Source of the DNA: Natronorubrum bangense
GTDB lineage: Archaea > Halobacteriota > Halobacteria > Halobacteriales > Natrialbaceae
Assembly: GCF_004799645.1 (NCBI RefSeq)
Contig: NZ_CP031306.1
Span: 434,001 to 498,000 of the forward strand
Length of the DNA stretch: 64,000 nucleotides
Direction of reading: 5' to 3'
Part shown: positions 1-8,782 of the stretch, in pieces
Numbering within the stretch: the first letter of the stretch is position 1
Layout: the number at the start of each line of letters is the position of its first letter
Notes under the pieces: model-generated
What the model saw: the letters and a program-made list of their open reading frames with translations, nothing else
What the model was told of the DNA's origin: nothing
Databases searched by the model: none
Made by a program: the position numbers and the translations under genes

Positions 1-62
1 ACAGCAGCTACGCTCGTCCGCCGTGACTGAGCAGAGACAGCGGTGGCGACATTGAACGTATC

Positions 63-150
63 CTATAGTAGCCACTGACCGTCAGTGCGTACACCCGATC
101 GCACGACAGCTGTGCAATCGGTGTGCAACCAGTTTCTGTTGTTACTATAG
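63..150 (+). mobile_element. MITE-like element, copy 1 of 3 (88 bp)
   Basis: The element is bounded by imperfect inverted ends, CTATAGTAGCCACTGA on the left and the complement of CTATAGTAACAACAGA on the right. It has a conserved core, GATCGCACGACAGCTGTGC. The same layout recurs at 48395-48480 (same orientation) and 59317-59402 (inverted). It has no coding capacity, so it is probably a non-autonomous miniature inverted-repeat element. No clear target duplication flanks it, and the mobilising transposase is not identified. The rest of 1-355 holds no gene that I can support. Confidence 0.75.
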
Positions 151-305
151 AAACAGTCACTATCGGTATCGAACGGACAGGCTGATCGGATCCACGAGAA
201 ACGGATCGACTGACACTGGGTGTATGACTTGTTGCGGTCGAGCTTGTGCTCGACAGAACCAGTTGATCGAACAGCGGTGTCATTGCACCCACGCGAATCC
301 CAACA

Positions 306-320
306 GGGATTAAAAATGAT
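306..320 (+). promoter_or_regulatory. Candidate TATA region of the amidohydrolase/Rieske operon
   Basis: An AT-rich stretch (GGATTAAAAATGATA) lies about 40 bp upstream of the ATG at 356. That is a plausible place for an archaeal TATA box giving a short leader. The call rests on position and composition only. Confidence 0.35.
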
Positions 321-355
321 AATAGTTATGTACCATGGGGGAAGACTGAGGACTG

Positions 356-1474
356 ATGAGCTCTCAATCAACAGAGCCGGCTACTGTTCGGTCACTGGAT
401 GATCTGGACGTTATCGTCGACACAGACTTCCACCTGACGGAACGACAAGAAGACATCTTTCCGTATCTCGAGGACCCGTTCTACAGCCTGCTAAACAGCG
501 AAGGAGACGGTGACGACTACGGCTATCTGGGTCGAGTGTACCCCGCACACGGGATGCTCTACTCGGTGACGGTCGGCAAGGCTGACTCGCCGACGGTTCG
601 AACGTCGGAGGACATCCAGAAAGGGAAAGACCTCATCGAATGGGACAAAGCGATCGCAACCCCGACGCAGAATCTCTATCTCGGTGCTGTCCACCACGAC
701 GACCTCGCGGCCGCACTCGCGAAGGCGTACAACCGATGGCTGCTCGACAACATCATCGACACGGATGAGGGTGTCTACGGTGCTGCGATCGTTGCACCGC
801 AGAAACCAGTCAAAGCTGCCGAGGAAGTCGACGATCTCGCCGACGAGTCGGGTATCGCCGCCGTCATGATCCCGAGTGGCTCGGTCGATCCAACTCTCGG
901 CAACGAGGTCTACTACCCACTCTATGAGGCATGTGAGCGTGCTGGGCTGCCTATCATGATGCACAACGCAGCCGGGACGATGATGACCCGGTTCCCAACG
1001 CAGTGGCAGTCACTGAATCGAGCACTCCCCGTTCACGCCACCTCGCACAACATGATGCACCAGGTGAACCTCGCAGACATGCTGACCCAGGGTGTTCCTG
1101 TTCGGTTCCCTGACCTCGACTTCGTCATTCAGGAGTCCGGTCTCGGCTGGTATCCATACTTCATGCGACGGTTCGATCACGACTACATGGGAGCGAAGTT
1201 CGACGCCCCGATGCTGGAGAAGATGCCAAGTGAGTATCTCCGTGATCAGTTCTACGTGACGAGCCAGCCAGTCGAAGGTGCAGACGATCCCGAGTATCTC
1301 AACCAGATCATCCGCCTCTTTGGCGGCGAAGACAGTCTGATGTTCTCGTCGGACTATCCACACTTCGACTTCGACTACACCGATGCGCTGATGAAGATCA
1401 TGCGCTCGGAGTTCAACGGCGACGAAATCAAGAACATCTACGGCGAAACCGCAGAGCAACTTTACCGATTCTAA
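356..1474 (+). CDS. Amidohydrolase-family (ACMSD-like, amidohydrolase 2) metal-dependent hydrolase or decarboxylase
   Basis: The 372-aa protein fits the amidohydrolase-2 / ACMSD-like TIM-barrel family, which decarboxylates or hydrolyses aromatic and other carboxylic acids. The N-terminal VDTDFHL (residues ~22-28) occupies the family's metal-binding strand-1 position. MHNAAG (~201) and the C-terminal SSDYPHFD (~327) match the barrel-end metal or catalytic segments; SSDYPH is typical of the family. The usual HxH at strand 1 is replaced by DxH, which is common in this subfamily. The TAA stop is 4 bp from the Rieske gene, so the two are very likely co-transcribed. The substrate cannot be read from sequence. 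The neighbouring carboxylate transport and CoA genes suggest an organic or aromatic acid. Confidence 0.8.
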   Translation: MSSQSTEPATVRSLDDLDVIVDTDFHLTERQEDIFPYLEDPFYSLLNSEGDGDDYGYLGRVYPAHGMLYSVTVGKADSPTVRTSEDIQKGKDLIEWDKAIATPTQNLYLGAVHHDDLAAALAKAYNRWLLDNIIDTDEGVYGAAIVAPQKPVKAAEEVDDLADESGIAAVMIPSGSVDPTLGNEVYYPLYEACERAGLPIMMHNAAGTMMTRFPTQWQSLNRALPVHATSHNMMHQVNLADMLTQGVPVRFPDLDFVIQESGLGWYPYFMRRFDHDYMGAKFDAPMLEKMPSEYLRDQFYVTSQPVEGADDPEYLNQIIRLFGGEDSLMFSSDYPHFDFDYTDALMKIMRSEFNGDEIKNIYGETAEQLYRF

Positions 1475-1478
1475 GAAC

Positions 1479-1865
1479 ATGGCAACAAACACCGAACCAC
1501 AGAACGCTGACGCTGAAAACCTACACCACGTGACGGCGGCAGACGACATCGAAGATGGAGAACGAGTCGTCGTCGATATCGAAGGTCGAGAGATCGCCGT
1601 CTTCTACTCGAACGACGAGTATCACGCCCTCTCGAACTACTGTACACATCAGGGCGGACCTGCCTGTGAGGGACTGCTGTCTGGAACGATCGACGTCGAC
1701 GAAGACAACGAGTTGATCTGGGCGTGTGATGACGAAATCGTGGCCTGTCCATGGCATGGCTGGGAGTTCGATATCACGTCCGGGGAACACCTCGCAAGCG
1801 ACGACTACCGTCTTCCGTCCTACGACGTCCACGTTATCGACGGCGACCTCTACGTCGAGTTCTGA
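1479..1865 (+). CDS. Rieske [2Fe-2S] ferredoxin-like protein
   Basis: This 128-aa soluble protein is a single Rieske domain. It has the two cluster-binding motifs CTHQGG (residues ~51-56) and CPWHGW (~87-92), giving the 2 Cys + 2 His ligand set. There is no transmembrane anchor, so it resembles ring-hydroxylating-oxygenase ferredoxins rather than bc1-type Rieske proteins. It begins 4 bp after the amidohydrolase stop, so the two form an operon. No oxygenase or reductase subunit lies next to it. It may donate electrons to a partner encoded elsewhere, or act with the amidohydrolase in an unknown way. Confidence 0.85.
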   Translation: MATNTEPQNADAENLHHVTAADDIEDGERVVVDIEGREIAVFYSNDEYHALSNYCTHQGGPACEGLLSGTIDVDEDNELIWACDDEIVACPWHGWEFDITSGEHLASDDYRLPSYDVHVIDGDLYVEF

Positions 1866-1989
1866 TGGCCATCGCACCCGGCGGTGGCGATCACGGCCAG
1901 CGACGGGTGTGGCCAGTTACCAACGTTTTTATGCGGAATACATACCAACGCGCCTGTAACGGATCTCGTCAGGACAATACACGTAATCA

Positions 1990-2406
1990 ATGACAGAGAC
2001 ACCAGACGAACACGATCACGACGCTGTGGAACAACTCCGAGAACTGGAGCGAGCGCACTCGGGCGAGGAAATCGACGTCGACCAGCTTCCAGTGTGGTGG
2101 TCTGAGGCTATCGAAGAGTTCCAAGAACACGACCTGCCAGCCTATCGGCCACCGCGGTTCGCCGACGACGTCATCACCCCGCCAGTCGTCGACCGGTTGC
2201 AATCCGAGTACGACGCCGAGATTCGCTTCATGGGTGTTGGCGTCGAATACCGCGATTCCTGGGGCGTATACGTCGATGACGAGCAAATATTCACCGTCGG
2301 TCGTGAACGCGAACCCGCAGGATACACCCGTTATCAGGTGACAAGCGAGACGTTCGAACAGAACGTTCGAAACCACTTTGCAGACACAGGAGATGACACC
2401 ACGTGA
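1990..2406 (+). CDS. Conserved haloarchaeal hypothetical protein
   Basis: The 138-aa acidic soluble protein has no motif that I recognise. It has a charged N-terminus (MTETPDEHDHD), a central PAYRPPRFADD segment and a beta-rich C-terminal half (FMGVGVEYRDSWGVYVDD). Its acidic composition and codon use match the neighbours, so it looks like a real gene. It starts about 125 bp after the Rieske gene, so it could be the last gene of that operon or have its own promoter (an AT-rich ACGTTTTTATG lies near 1923). Function unknown. Confidence 0.6.
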   Translation: MTETPDEHDHDAVEQLRELERAHSGEEIDVDQLPVWWSEAIEEFQEHDLPAYRPPRFADDVITPPVVDRLQSEYDAEIRFMGVGVEYRDSWGVYVDDEQIFTVGREREPAGYTRYQVTSETFEQNVRNHFADTGDDTT

Positions 2407-2568
2407 GTACGCGACATCCGAATCATAACCGGTCAGAGAACAGTATCGCGCTCTCGAGTCGTCTGACTCGCAGGAACGGCTGGGCAGGACACGGTCCAGT
2501 CACGGTTGAGTTCAGACCAAACGCCAGAGCGCAGACGAGTGCCAACCAGTACCCGACCATCGCTACTC

Positions 2569-5436
2569 ATGAGTACTGAGATCCCCCACTCTACGGCACC
2601 GTCGCTCAGCGAAACGCTCGACGGCGAGATTGACTTCGGCGAAACCACGCGCACCCTCTACTCGACCGATGCCAGTATCTATCAGCAACGACCTGCAGGT
2701 GTCGCCTTCCCTCGAACCCGCGACGACGTCCAGCGAGTCGTCGACTTCGCTCGCCAACAGGGCACAAGCGTCACGGCCCGTGGTGCAGGCTCGAGTCTGA
2801 CTGGCAACGCCATCGGCGAGGGGATCGTCCTGGACTGTTCACGACACATGGACGAGATCATCGATGTCGATCCCGACGCGAAGACGGTGACCGTCCAGCC
2901 AGGTGTCGTTCTCGACGAGTTGAACGATGTCCTCGAAGCAGACGGCCTTTATTTTGCCCCCGATCCATCGACCTCGAGTACGTGTACCATCGGCGGAATG
3001 ATCGCCAACAACGCTGCAGGTCCGCATTCGGTCAAACATGGGACGACTCGAGCGTACGTTCAGCGACTCGAATGTGTGCTTGCAGACGGTACGCTCGTCG
3101 AGTTCCACCGGCGAAACGGCGCGGAACTCGAGACGGTCTGTGAACACGACGACCGGGCCGGAGCGGTTCATCGCGTGGTTCGCAGGCTCGCACGCGAGCG
3201 TGCCGAGGAAATCGAGACGCAGTATCCGGACGTCGACCGAAACTCCAGTGGGTACGATCTCGAGACGAGCGTCGCACCGGATGGGTCGTGGGTCGATCTC
3301 TCACGACTCGTCTCCGGAAGCGAGGGGACGCTTGCGATTATCACCGAAGCGACGCTACAGCTGACCGGCCGTCCCGAGACGCGTGCCGTCTCGCTCGTCT
3401 TCTACGACGATCTGATCGCCGCTGCCGACGCTGTAACTAGCGTTCTCGAGACAGACCCGAGTGCAGTCGAGCTCATCGACGATGCCGTCCTTGGCTACGC
3501 TCGAGACGCCTGGGGATTCGATCTCGTGCCCGAGAACGCCGAGGCCGCGCTCCTGCTGGAAATCGAGACCAACCATGCAGACCAGCGTGACGATCTCGAG
3601 ACGGTCGTATCGGCTGCTCAGACAAACGGAACGATCGACGTCGAACGGGCGTTCGACGAGGAGGAGATGGCCGATCTCTGGAAGGTACGGAAAGCCTCCA
3701 ATCCGCTTTTGAACCGACAGCCTGGCGACGAGCAGGCGCTCTCGTTCATCGAAGATGCGGCAGTCCCACCCGCTCGTCTCCCGACGTATCTCGAGCGTGT
3801 TGGTGATGTGCTCCGAGAACACGACCTCCAGGCGAGCGTCTTCGGTCACGCCGGACAGGGTGTGCTCCACATCAAGCCGTTCCTGAATCTGAAGACGGAA
3901 CACGACCGTGAGCGACTCCGATCCGTTTCGGAAGCGGTCCACGAGATCGTCCTCGAGGTCGGCGGCTCCGTCTCTGGGGAACACGGTGATGGACGACTTC
4001 GGTCCGAGCATCTCCCAGCGATGTACGGTGACGAACTCTACAGCGCGTTCTGCGAAATCAAACACACCTTCGACCCTGACGACGTGTTCAATCCGGCGAA
4101 GGTCGTCCCTGCCTCGGATGGTGACCTCGCGAAAGTCGACGAAAACCTTCGGTATGAGGGATACGATCCGGAGACCGTCGATACGGCACTCGATTTCAGT
4201 GCCGAAGAAGGGTTTGGATCGCTCGTCGAGCAGTGCAATGGCTGTTCGAAGTGTCGCACATCGGACGGCGGCGTCATGTGTCCGACGTTCCGTGGGACAG
4301 ACGACGAGGTTGCCAGCACGCGCGGGCGGGCGAATATGCTCAGAGCCGCGATAAACGGCGACCTCGATGAGAAGACGCTCACGAGCGATCACTTCCAAGA
4401 GGAGGTGCTCGATCTGTGTATCTCCTGTAAAGCCTGCGAGACGGAGTGTCCGACCGGCGTCGATATGGCCAAACTGAAAACGGAGGCGAAACACCAACAG
4501 CACCAGAGGAGCGGCGTTCCGCTTCGTGCACGGCTGTTCGGAAACGTCCGCACGCTCAACCGCCTTGGGTCGACGTTTTCGCCGGTCGCAAATCGTCTCA
4601 AAGAGTTCGGCCCAGGCCGTCGCGTTGCCGAGGCCGTTCTCGGAATCGATCGACGACGGACGCTGCCGGAGTTTGCGGCCGAGCCCTTCCCCGACTGGTT
4701 CGCCGCTCACGAGCCACACCCAAACGCCGGCGAGAACGGCACGGTTGCGCTCTTTCCGGACTGCTATATGGGGTACAACCACCCAGCGGTTGGGAAAGCG
4801 TCCGTTCAACTCCTCGAGTCACTTGGCTACGCCGTCGAAGTCCCTGATGTGGCCTGTTGTGGGCGAGCGCCGCTCTCACAGGGACTCGTCGAGAAAGCCC
4901 GCGGCTATGCACGACAGAACGTCGAAACACTTGCCGAGTACGCCGAACGAGAGGTGCCGATCATCGGCGTCGAACCCTCCTGCGTGAGCGCGTTCAAAGA
5001 GTACGACGACCTGCTCGAGGACACAGTCAACATCCCTTCGATGACGGCGACCGTTCCGGCATTCCTCGTCGAGCGCATCCGTGCCGGCGAAATCGATCTC
5101 CCTGACGACGGAAACGACACGGTCGCGTTCCACGGACACTGTCACTCGAAGGCCAAAGGCTGGGACAGTGTCCCAGTCGAACTGCTCCGTGAAGCCGGCT
5201 ACGACGTCCAACCGCTCGATACGACCTGCTGTGGCATGGCTGGCGCCTTTGGCTACGAGACCGAACACTACGAGGTCTCGATGGCGATCGGTGACGACCT
5301 CGAGTCGAAGATCAACGCTACAGAGGCAGACGTCATCGTCACGACCGGCGCCTCCTGTAGTCAACAGCTCGCAGACAGGGACATCGAGACCCAACACCCA
5401 CTCGAGTTGCTCGCAGCGCTCAGCGAAGAGGAGTGA
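2569..5436 (+). CDS. FAD-linked oxidase fused to Fe-S/CCG module (D-lactate dehydrogenase-like)
   Basis: This 955-aa fusion combines a glycolate/D-lactate oxidase-type FAD subunit with a GlpC/LldE-type Fe-S subunit. The order is a PCMH-type FAD-binding domain (~30-230, with ARGAGSSLTGNA), a FAD-oxidase C domain (~230-510, ending GSVSGEHGDG), two 4Fe-4S motifs (CNGCSKC...CP ~557 and CISCKACETECP ~618), then two CCG repeats (CCGRAPLSQG ~763 and CCGMAGAFGYE ~886). It probably oxidises a 2-hydroxy acid and passes electrons to the quinone pool. I use the ATG at 2569; the longer TTG start at 2506 adds a low-complexity basic leader. D-lactate or another 2-hydroxy acid is the likely substrate, but this is not proven. 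Confidence 0.88.
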   Translation: MSTEIPHSTAPSLSETLDGEIDFGETTRTLYSTDASIYQQRPAGVAFPRTRDDVQRVVDFARQQGTSVTARGAGSSLTGNAIGEGIVLDCSRHMDEIIDVDPDAKTVTVQPGVVLDELNDVLEADGLYFAPDPSTSSTCTIGGMIANNAAGPHSVKHGTTRAYVQRLECVLADGTLVEFHRRNGAELETVCEHDDRAGAVHRVVRRLARERAEEIETQYPDVDRNSSGYDLETSVAPDGSWVDLSRLVSGSEGTLAIITEATLQLTGRPETRAVSLVFYDDLIAAADAVTSVLETDPSAVELIDDAVLGYARDAWGFDLVPENAEAALLLEIETNHADQRDDLETVVSAAQTNGTIDVERAFDEEEMADLWKVRKASNPLLNRQPGDEQALSFIEDAAVPPARLPTYLERVGDVLREHDLQASVFGHAGQGVLHIKPFLNLKTEHDRERLRSVSEAVHEIVLEVGGSVSGEHGDGRLRSEHLPAMYGDELYSAFCEIKHTFDPDDVFNPAKVVPASDGDLAKVDENLRYEGYDPETVDTALDFSAEEGFGSLVEQCNGCSKCRTSDGGVMCPTFRGTDDEVASTRGRANMLRAAINGDLDEKTLTSDHFQEEVLDLCISCKACETECPTGVDMAKLKTEAKHQQHQRSGVPLRARLFGNVRTLNRLGSTFSPVANRLKEFGPGRRVAEAVLGIDRRRTLPEFAAEPFPDWFAAHEPHPNAGENGTVALFPDCYMGYNHPAVGKASVQLLESLGYAVEVPDVACCGRAPLSQGLVEKARGYARQNVETLAEYAEREVPIIGVEPSCVSAFKEYDDLLEDTVNIPSMTATVPAFLVERIRAGEIDLPDDGNDTVAFHGHCHSKAKGWDSVPVELLREAGYDVQPLDTTCCGMAGAFGYETEHYEVSMAIGDDLESKINATEADVIVTTGASCSQQLADRDIETQHPLELLAALSEEE

Positions 5437-5497
5437 GCCAACGGGTCTGACAGCTCTGTACCAGACTATAGACGGCCCGTCACGCCGATCGGGAGCA

Positions 5498-5506
5498 TCT
5501 TTTTTA
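5498..5506 (+). terminator. Poly-T transcription terminator candidate
   Basis: A run of six T lies about 65 bp after the FAD-oxidase stop and upstream of the next promoter. U-rich tracts are sufficient terminators in archaea. No stable stem is needed or evident. Confidence 0.4.
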
Positions 5507-5563
5507 CTGTGATCGAATTTGGAGACACGGTTGCGCCGTGTCTTGGTAGCGACCAGGTAGCTG

Positions 5564-5573
5564 ACATAAAAGT
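5564..5573 (+). promoter_or_regulatory. Candidate TATA box for uspA
   Basis: ACATAAAAGT lies about 30 bp upstream of the ATG at 5601. This spacing fits a leaderless or near-leaderless haloarchaeal transcript. Confidence 0.4.
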
Positions 5574-5600
5574 TAACCGCCCCGGTACCAGTTGGGAGAT

Positions 5601-6032
5601 ATGGCCATTGTCGCCGCAATTGATCAGTCAGAAGAGGTACAGCACATAATCAACGAAGGCCTCGAGTTAGCTGCTGCGTTCGACGATTCATTACACATCG
5701 TCCACGCAGTCGACTCCACGGAGTTTGCGGAAGCACAGCGCGAACACGTGTCCGAGTCCGCGGATGAAGAGGGGGTGTTGAGCCGCCAGCAGTTCGCCGA
5801 AGATCGGCTGCAGGGACTGGTAGAAGACGCAGACGAAAGCGTTGAGATTGCCGGACTCGAGGGTGAGCCTGCCGAATCGATCGTCGAGTACGCGGACGAG
5901 CACGACGCACGGTATGTCGTGCTCGGCGCTCGGCAACGGTCGCCAGTCGGAAAGGCACTCTTCGGAAGCGTCGCCCAGTCCGTGATTCTCTCACTGGACC
6001 GTCCAGCAGTGATCGTCCAGGCCGACGACTGA
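5601..6032 (+). CDS. Universal stress protein, UspA family
   Basis: The 143-aa single-domain Usp opens with strand 1 (MAIVAAIDQS). It ends with the family's ATP-binding signature in the form GARQRSPVGKALFGSVAQSV, a variant of G-2x-G-9x-GS. I prefer the ATG at 5601 to a TTG nine bases earlier, because the fold starts directly there. It runs convergently into the TRAP-TAXI operon. Small Usp proteins often accompany TRAP transporters, so a link to transport or energy state is plausible, but this is inference. Confidence 0.85.
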   Translation: MAIVAAIDQSEEVQHIINEGLELAAAFDDSLHIVHAVDSTEFAEAQREHVSESADEEGVLSRQQFAEDRLQGLVEDADESVEIAGLEGEPAESIVEYADEHDARYVVLGARQRSPVGKALFGSVAQSVILSLDRPAVIVQADD

Positions 6033-6220
6033 TACTCTCGAGAGGGTATATTTCTGACGAGCGAGCCGGTCGAACGGCTTCGCTGACAGCGGTTTGCAGT
6101 ATCCTGTTGATCTCGTTCGAGAATCCGCTTTTCGAGCGAAAACGAGGGTCGTTCGTGCTGTCACGGAGTTCGGCAGAAATCTCGAGCAACAGACTCGAGT
6201 CGAAAAGACAGACGTGGGAG

Positions 6221-8266
6221 CTACCGGCTTGTCGCAGATGCGAACGGAAGGTTACCGTTGACTGCCACGTACTGCCGGAGGAACGTCACGAGGAACACCG
6301 TCAGTGCAATCACGTCCGTAAGAAGCCCGGGCATCAGCAGTCCGAGTGCAGCGGCAAACAACACCAGGCGCTCGGGAGTCGATGCATCAGTGACGAGATA
6401 CGCTTGCGTCGACGCCGACAGCGCGATCACGCCAATGATGGCGCTTGTCGCTGCGAGTGCGATGTCGGCCGTACTGCCGATAAGGATCAGTTCGGGTCCG
6501 TAGACGAACATAAACGGAATAAGGAAGCCAGCAAGTGCAATCCCCATCGCGGTCGCACCCGTCTTCCACGGATCGGACTCTGCAATGCTGGACGCCGTGA
6601 AGACTGCGAGCATGATCGGTGGCGTGATGGCGCTGATGATCGCAAAGTAGAAGATAAACAGATGCGCTGCGAGGAGTTCGACGCCAAGATTAGTCAACGC
6701 AGGTGCGCCGAGGGCTGCCACGACGACGTACGCAGCCGTCGTCGGCAGACCCATTCCGAGGATGATGGCGGTCACCATCGTTAACAACAGCCCGATGATG
6801 AGCACCCCACCGGAGACACTCGAGACGATCGCACTGAACTGCAGACCGAGTCCGGTAAGCGTGACGACACCGACGACGATCCCAGCCGTTGCACACGCTG
6901 CTGCAACGATCAGTGTCATCCGAATACCGCGGTCAAACGCGTTGACGGCGGCGGTACCGTATGCCGTAGCGAGTGATGTTGCCGTCGACCAGTCCCCGTT
7001 TTTTATCGCCAAAAGGAACTGTTTCACTCCTGCAATCGGCGTTGCGACGACGACCGTAATCAGAATCGCGAGAAAACCAGCGTACATCGCTGTATATCCC
7101 GCTGCAAGGAGATACACGAGCCCGATTATCGGGAGCGTAAAGTGGGCACCGTCACGAAGCAACTGTTTCGAATTGGGGAGCTGATCAGCTGGCAGCCCCT
7201 CGTAGCCTCGCTTTTTCGAGCGGAAATGAACTGCAGTGCCGACAGCAAGGAAATACAAGAGCGCAGGGATAACGGCTGCAGCGATGATCTCGACGTAGGA
7301 GATGCCAGTCCAGACAGCCATAATGAACGCACCGGCACCCATCACCGGCGGCATAATCTGTCCGCCACTACTCGCTGAAGATTCCACGGCAGCTGCATAA
7401 TGATCGTCGAACCCGGTTCGTTTCATCAACGGGATTGTGAACGCGCCGGTGGTTGCGGTGTTCGCGACAGCACTCCCGTTGAGACTCGCCATAAATCCGC
7501 TCGCGATCACCGATGTCTTGGCTGGCCCACCAGATAGCCGGCCTGTAAAGCCGTATGCGACGTCGATAAACCAGTCACCGATCCCACTCACCTCGAGGAA
7601 CGCCCCGAAGATGATGAACAACACGACGAACGTCGCACTCACGCCAAGCGGGATGCCGAAAATACCCTCGGTGGAAAGATACAGGTGGGAGATTATCCGT
7701 TCGTATCCGTAGCCACGATGGGCGAACATTCCAGGCATCATCGGGCCGAACACTGCGTAGGCGAGGAACGCACCACCGATCGTCGGCAGGATAATACCTG
7801 TCGTTCGGCGTGTCATCTCCAGTACGATCAGAATGGTCAACGCACCAAAGACGAGGTCCAGAGTCAGTGGTTGCCCCGCGCGTTGAGAGAGCGTCCCGTA
7901 CTGTATTGCGTACGTGAGATACAGCACGCTCGGTATCGTTACTGCGACCAGAATCCAGTCATACCACGGCACGCTGTCCGATGGTTCGCCAGTGTGGGCC
8001 TCATACCAGATAAACACGAGCGTCGCCGTGAAAGCGAGGTGTATTGGTCGGTTGACGAACGCCCCTGGCACGCCAAAACCTGCAGTGAGCGTGTGATAGA
8101 GGCCGAGTGAAACCGCGATTGCAACTGCTAACAACCGAAGCCGACCACCGATCGAGCGTTTCGCTGTTCCACTCAGATAGCTCCCCTTCTGATCGGGTGT
8201 TACCTCCGCTTCAAGACTCAATCCATCGTCGTCCGCGTCCCCGCGTGTCTGTTGATTCGTGGTCAT
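6221..8266 (-). CDS. TRAP transporter fused permease (DctQM-type, TAXI class)
   Basis: The 681-aa integral membrane protein has many hydrophobic helices. It corresponds to the fused 4TM/12TM permease of TAXI-type TRAP transporters: a small DctQ-like part at the N-terminus and a DctM-like part after it. Segments such as ASGFMASLNGSAVANTATTG and SSASSGGQIMPPVMGAGAF are typical of the DctM family. It imports a carboxylate with the binding protein encoded upstream, driven by an ion gradient (Na+ in known TRAPs). It is the last gene of a three-gene operon and lies 11 bp downstream of the DUF1850 gene. The substrate is unknown; glutarate or a dicarboxylate is suggested by the neighbouring glutaryl-CoA genes. 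Confidence 0.9.
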   Translation of the reverse strand: MTTNQQTRGDADDDGLSLEAEVTPDQKGSYLSGTAKRSIGGRLRLLAVAIAVSLGLYHTLTAGFGVPGAFVNRPIHLAFTATLVFIWYEAHTGEPSDSVPWYDWILVAVTIPSVLYLTYAIQYGTLSQRAGQPLTLDLVFGALTILIVLEMTRRTTGIILPTIGGAFLAYAVFGPMMPGMFAHRGYGYERIISHLYLSTEGIFGIPLGVSATFVVLFIIFGAFLEVSGIGDWFIDVAYGFTGRLSGGPAKTSVIASGFMASLNGSAVANTATTGAFTIPLMKRTGFDDHYAAAVESSASSGGQIMPPVMGAGAFIMAVWTGISYVEIIAAAVIPALLYFLAVGTAVHFRSKKRGYEGLPADQLPNSKQLLRDGAHFTLPIIGLVYLLAAGYTAMYAGFLAILITVVVATPIAGVKQFLLAIKNGDWSTATSLATAYGTAAVNAFDRGIRMTLIVAAACATAGIVVGVVTLTGLGLQFSAIVSSVSGGVLIIGLLLTMVTAIILGMGLPTTAAYVVVAALGAPALTNLGVELLAAHLFIFYFAIISAITPPIMLAVFTASSIAESDPWKTGATAMGIALAGFLIPFMFVYGPELILIGSTADIALAATSAIIGVIALSASTQAYLVTDASTPERLVLFAAALGLLMPGLLTDVIALTVFLVTFLRQYVAVNGNLPFASATSR

Positions 8267-8277
8267 AAACAGTCAGT

Positions 8278-8781
8278 TTAAATTCGTGATTGTACTTCGT
8301 ACGTGAGATACTCGAGATACGTGACGTTCTCTGCAGAGATCGTCATCGTTTCCCAGGGCTCAGTATACGTCTGCAGCGATCGGTTCTCATCGGCGATGAG
8401 TAGCCGTTGCTCGGTCGTTGCCGCCGTCCGAACGGAGAAACTGCCGATCTCGCGGTCGACATCGGCAACTGTCCATCCATCTACCTGCCGTGTTTCGCGT
8501 TCGAACTCGAGTCCGGCAGCATAGTAGTCGTACTCCTCTCGCACCTGGACGATTGAGGTCTCGTCGACGGTGTACACTTCCCGGATCTGTGTCTTCTCCG
8601 AGGAGTGGACGTACTCGATCGAGAACTCTTCGCCGTCATCGATCGGATACACCGCACGTGTCTCACCGGACTGACCGTGTTCGACGTGGACGACTGTACC
8701 AGCAGGTACCGTCGCAAGCACGATGCAGACGACGAGTGCGAGAGCGGATATCAGTGCGACAGCAACGCGAGCAGATGCCAT
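8278..8781 (-). CDS. DUF1850 protein associated with TRAP-TAXI transporters
   Basis: The 167-aa protein has an N-terminal hydrophobic helix (VAVALISALALVVCIVLA), then a beta-rich extracytoplasmic domain with FSIEYVHSSEK near residue 53. That match (I.Y.HSVE-like) is the mark of DUF1850, a family typically encoded between TAXI binding protein and permease. The ATG at 8781 is chosen because it places the membrane helix at the N-terminus; upstream in-frame sequence is the antisense of the binding-protein gene. It probably helps assemble or gate the transporter. Its exact role is unknown. Confidence 0.75.
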   Translation of the reverse strand: MASARVAVALISALALVVCIVLATVPAGTVVHVEHGQSGETRAVYPIDDGEEFSIEYVHSSEKTQIREVYTVDETSIVQVREEYDYYAAGLEFERETRQVDGWTVADVDREIGSFSVRTAATTEQRLLIADENRSLQTYTEPWETMTISAENVTYLEYLTYEVQSRI

Positions 8782-8782
8782 C

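Noticed and set aside
3355..4809. 484-codon open frame on the minus strand
   Set aside because: Antisense shadow of the FAD-oxidase/Fe-S gene, created by haloarchaeal codon bias. The protein lacks acidic composition and known motifs, while the plus-strand protein is clearly real.
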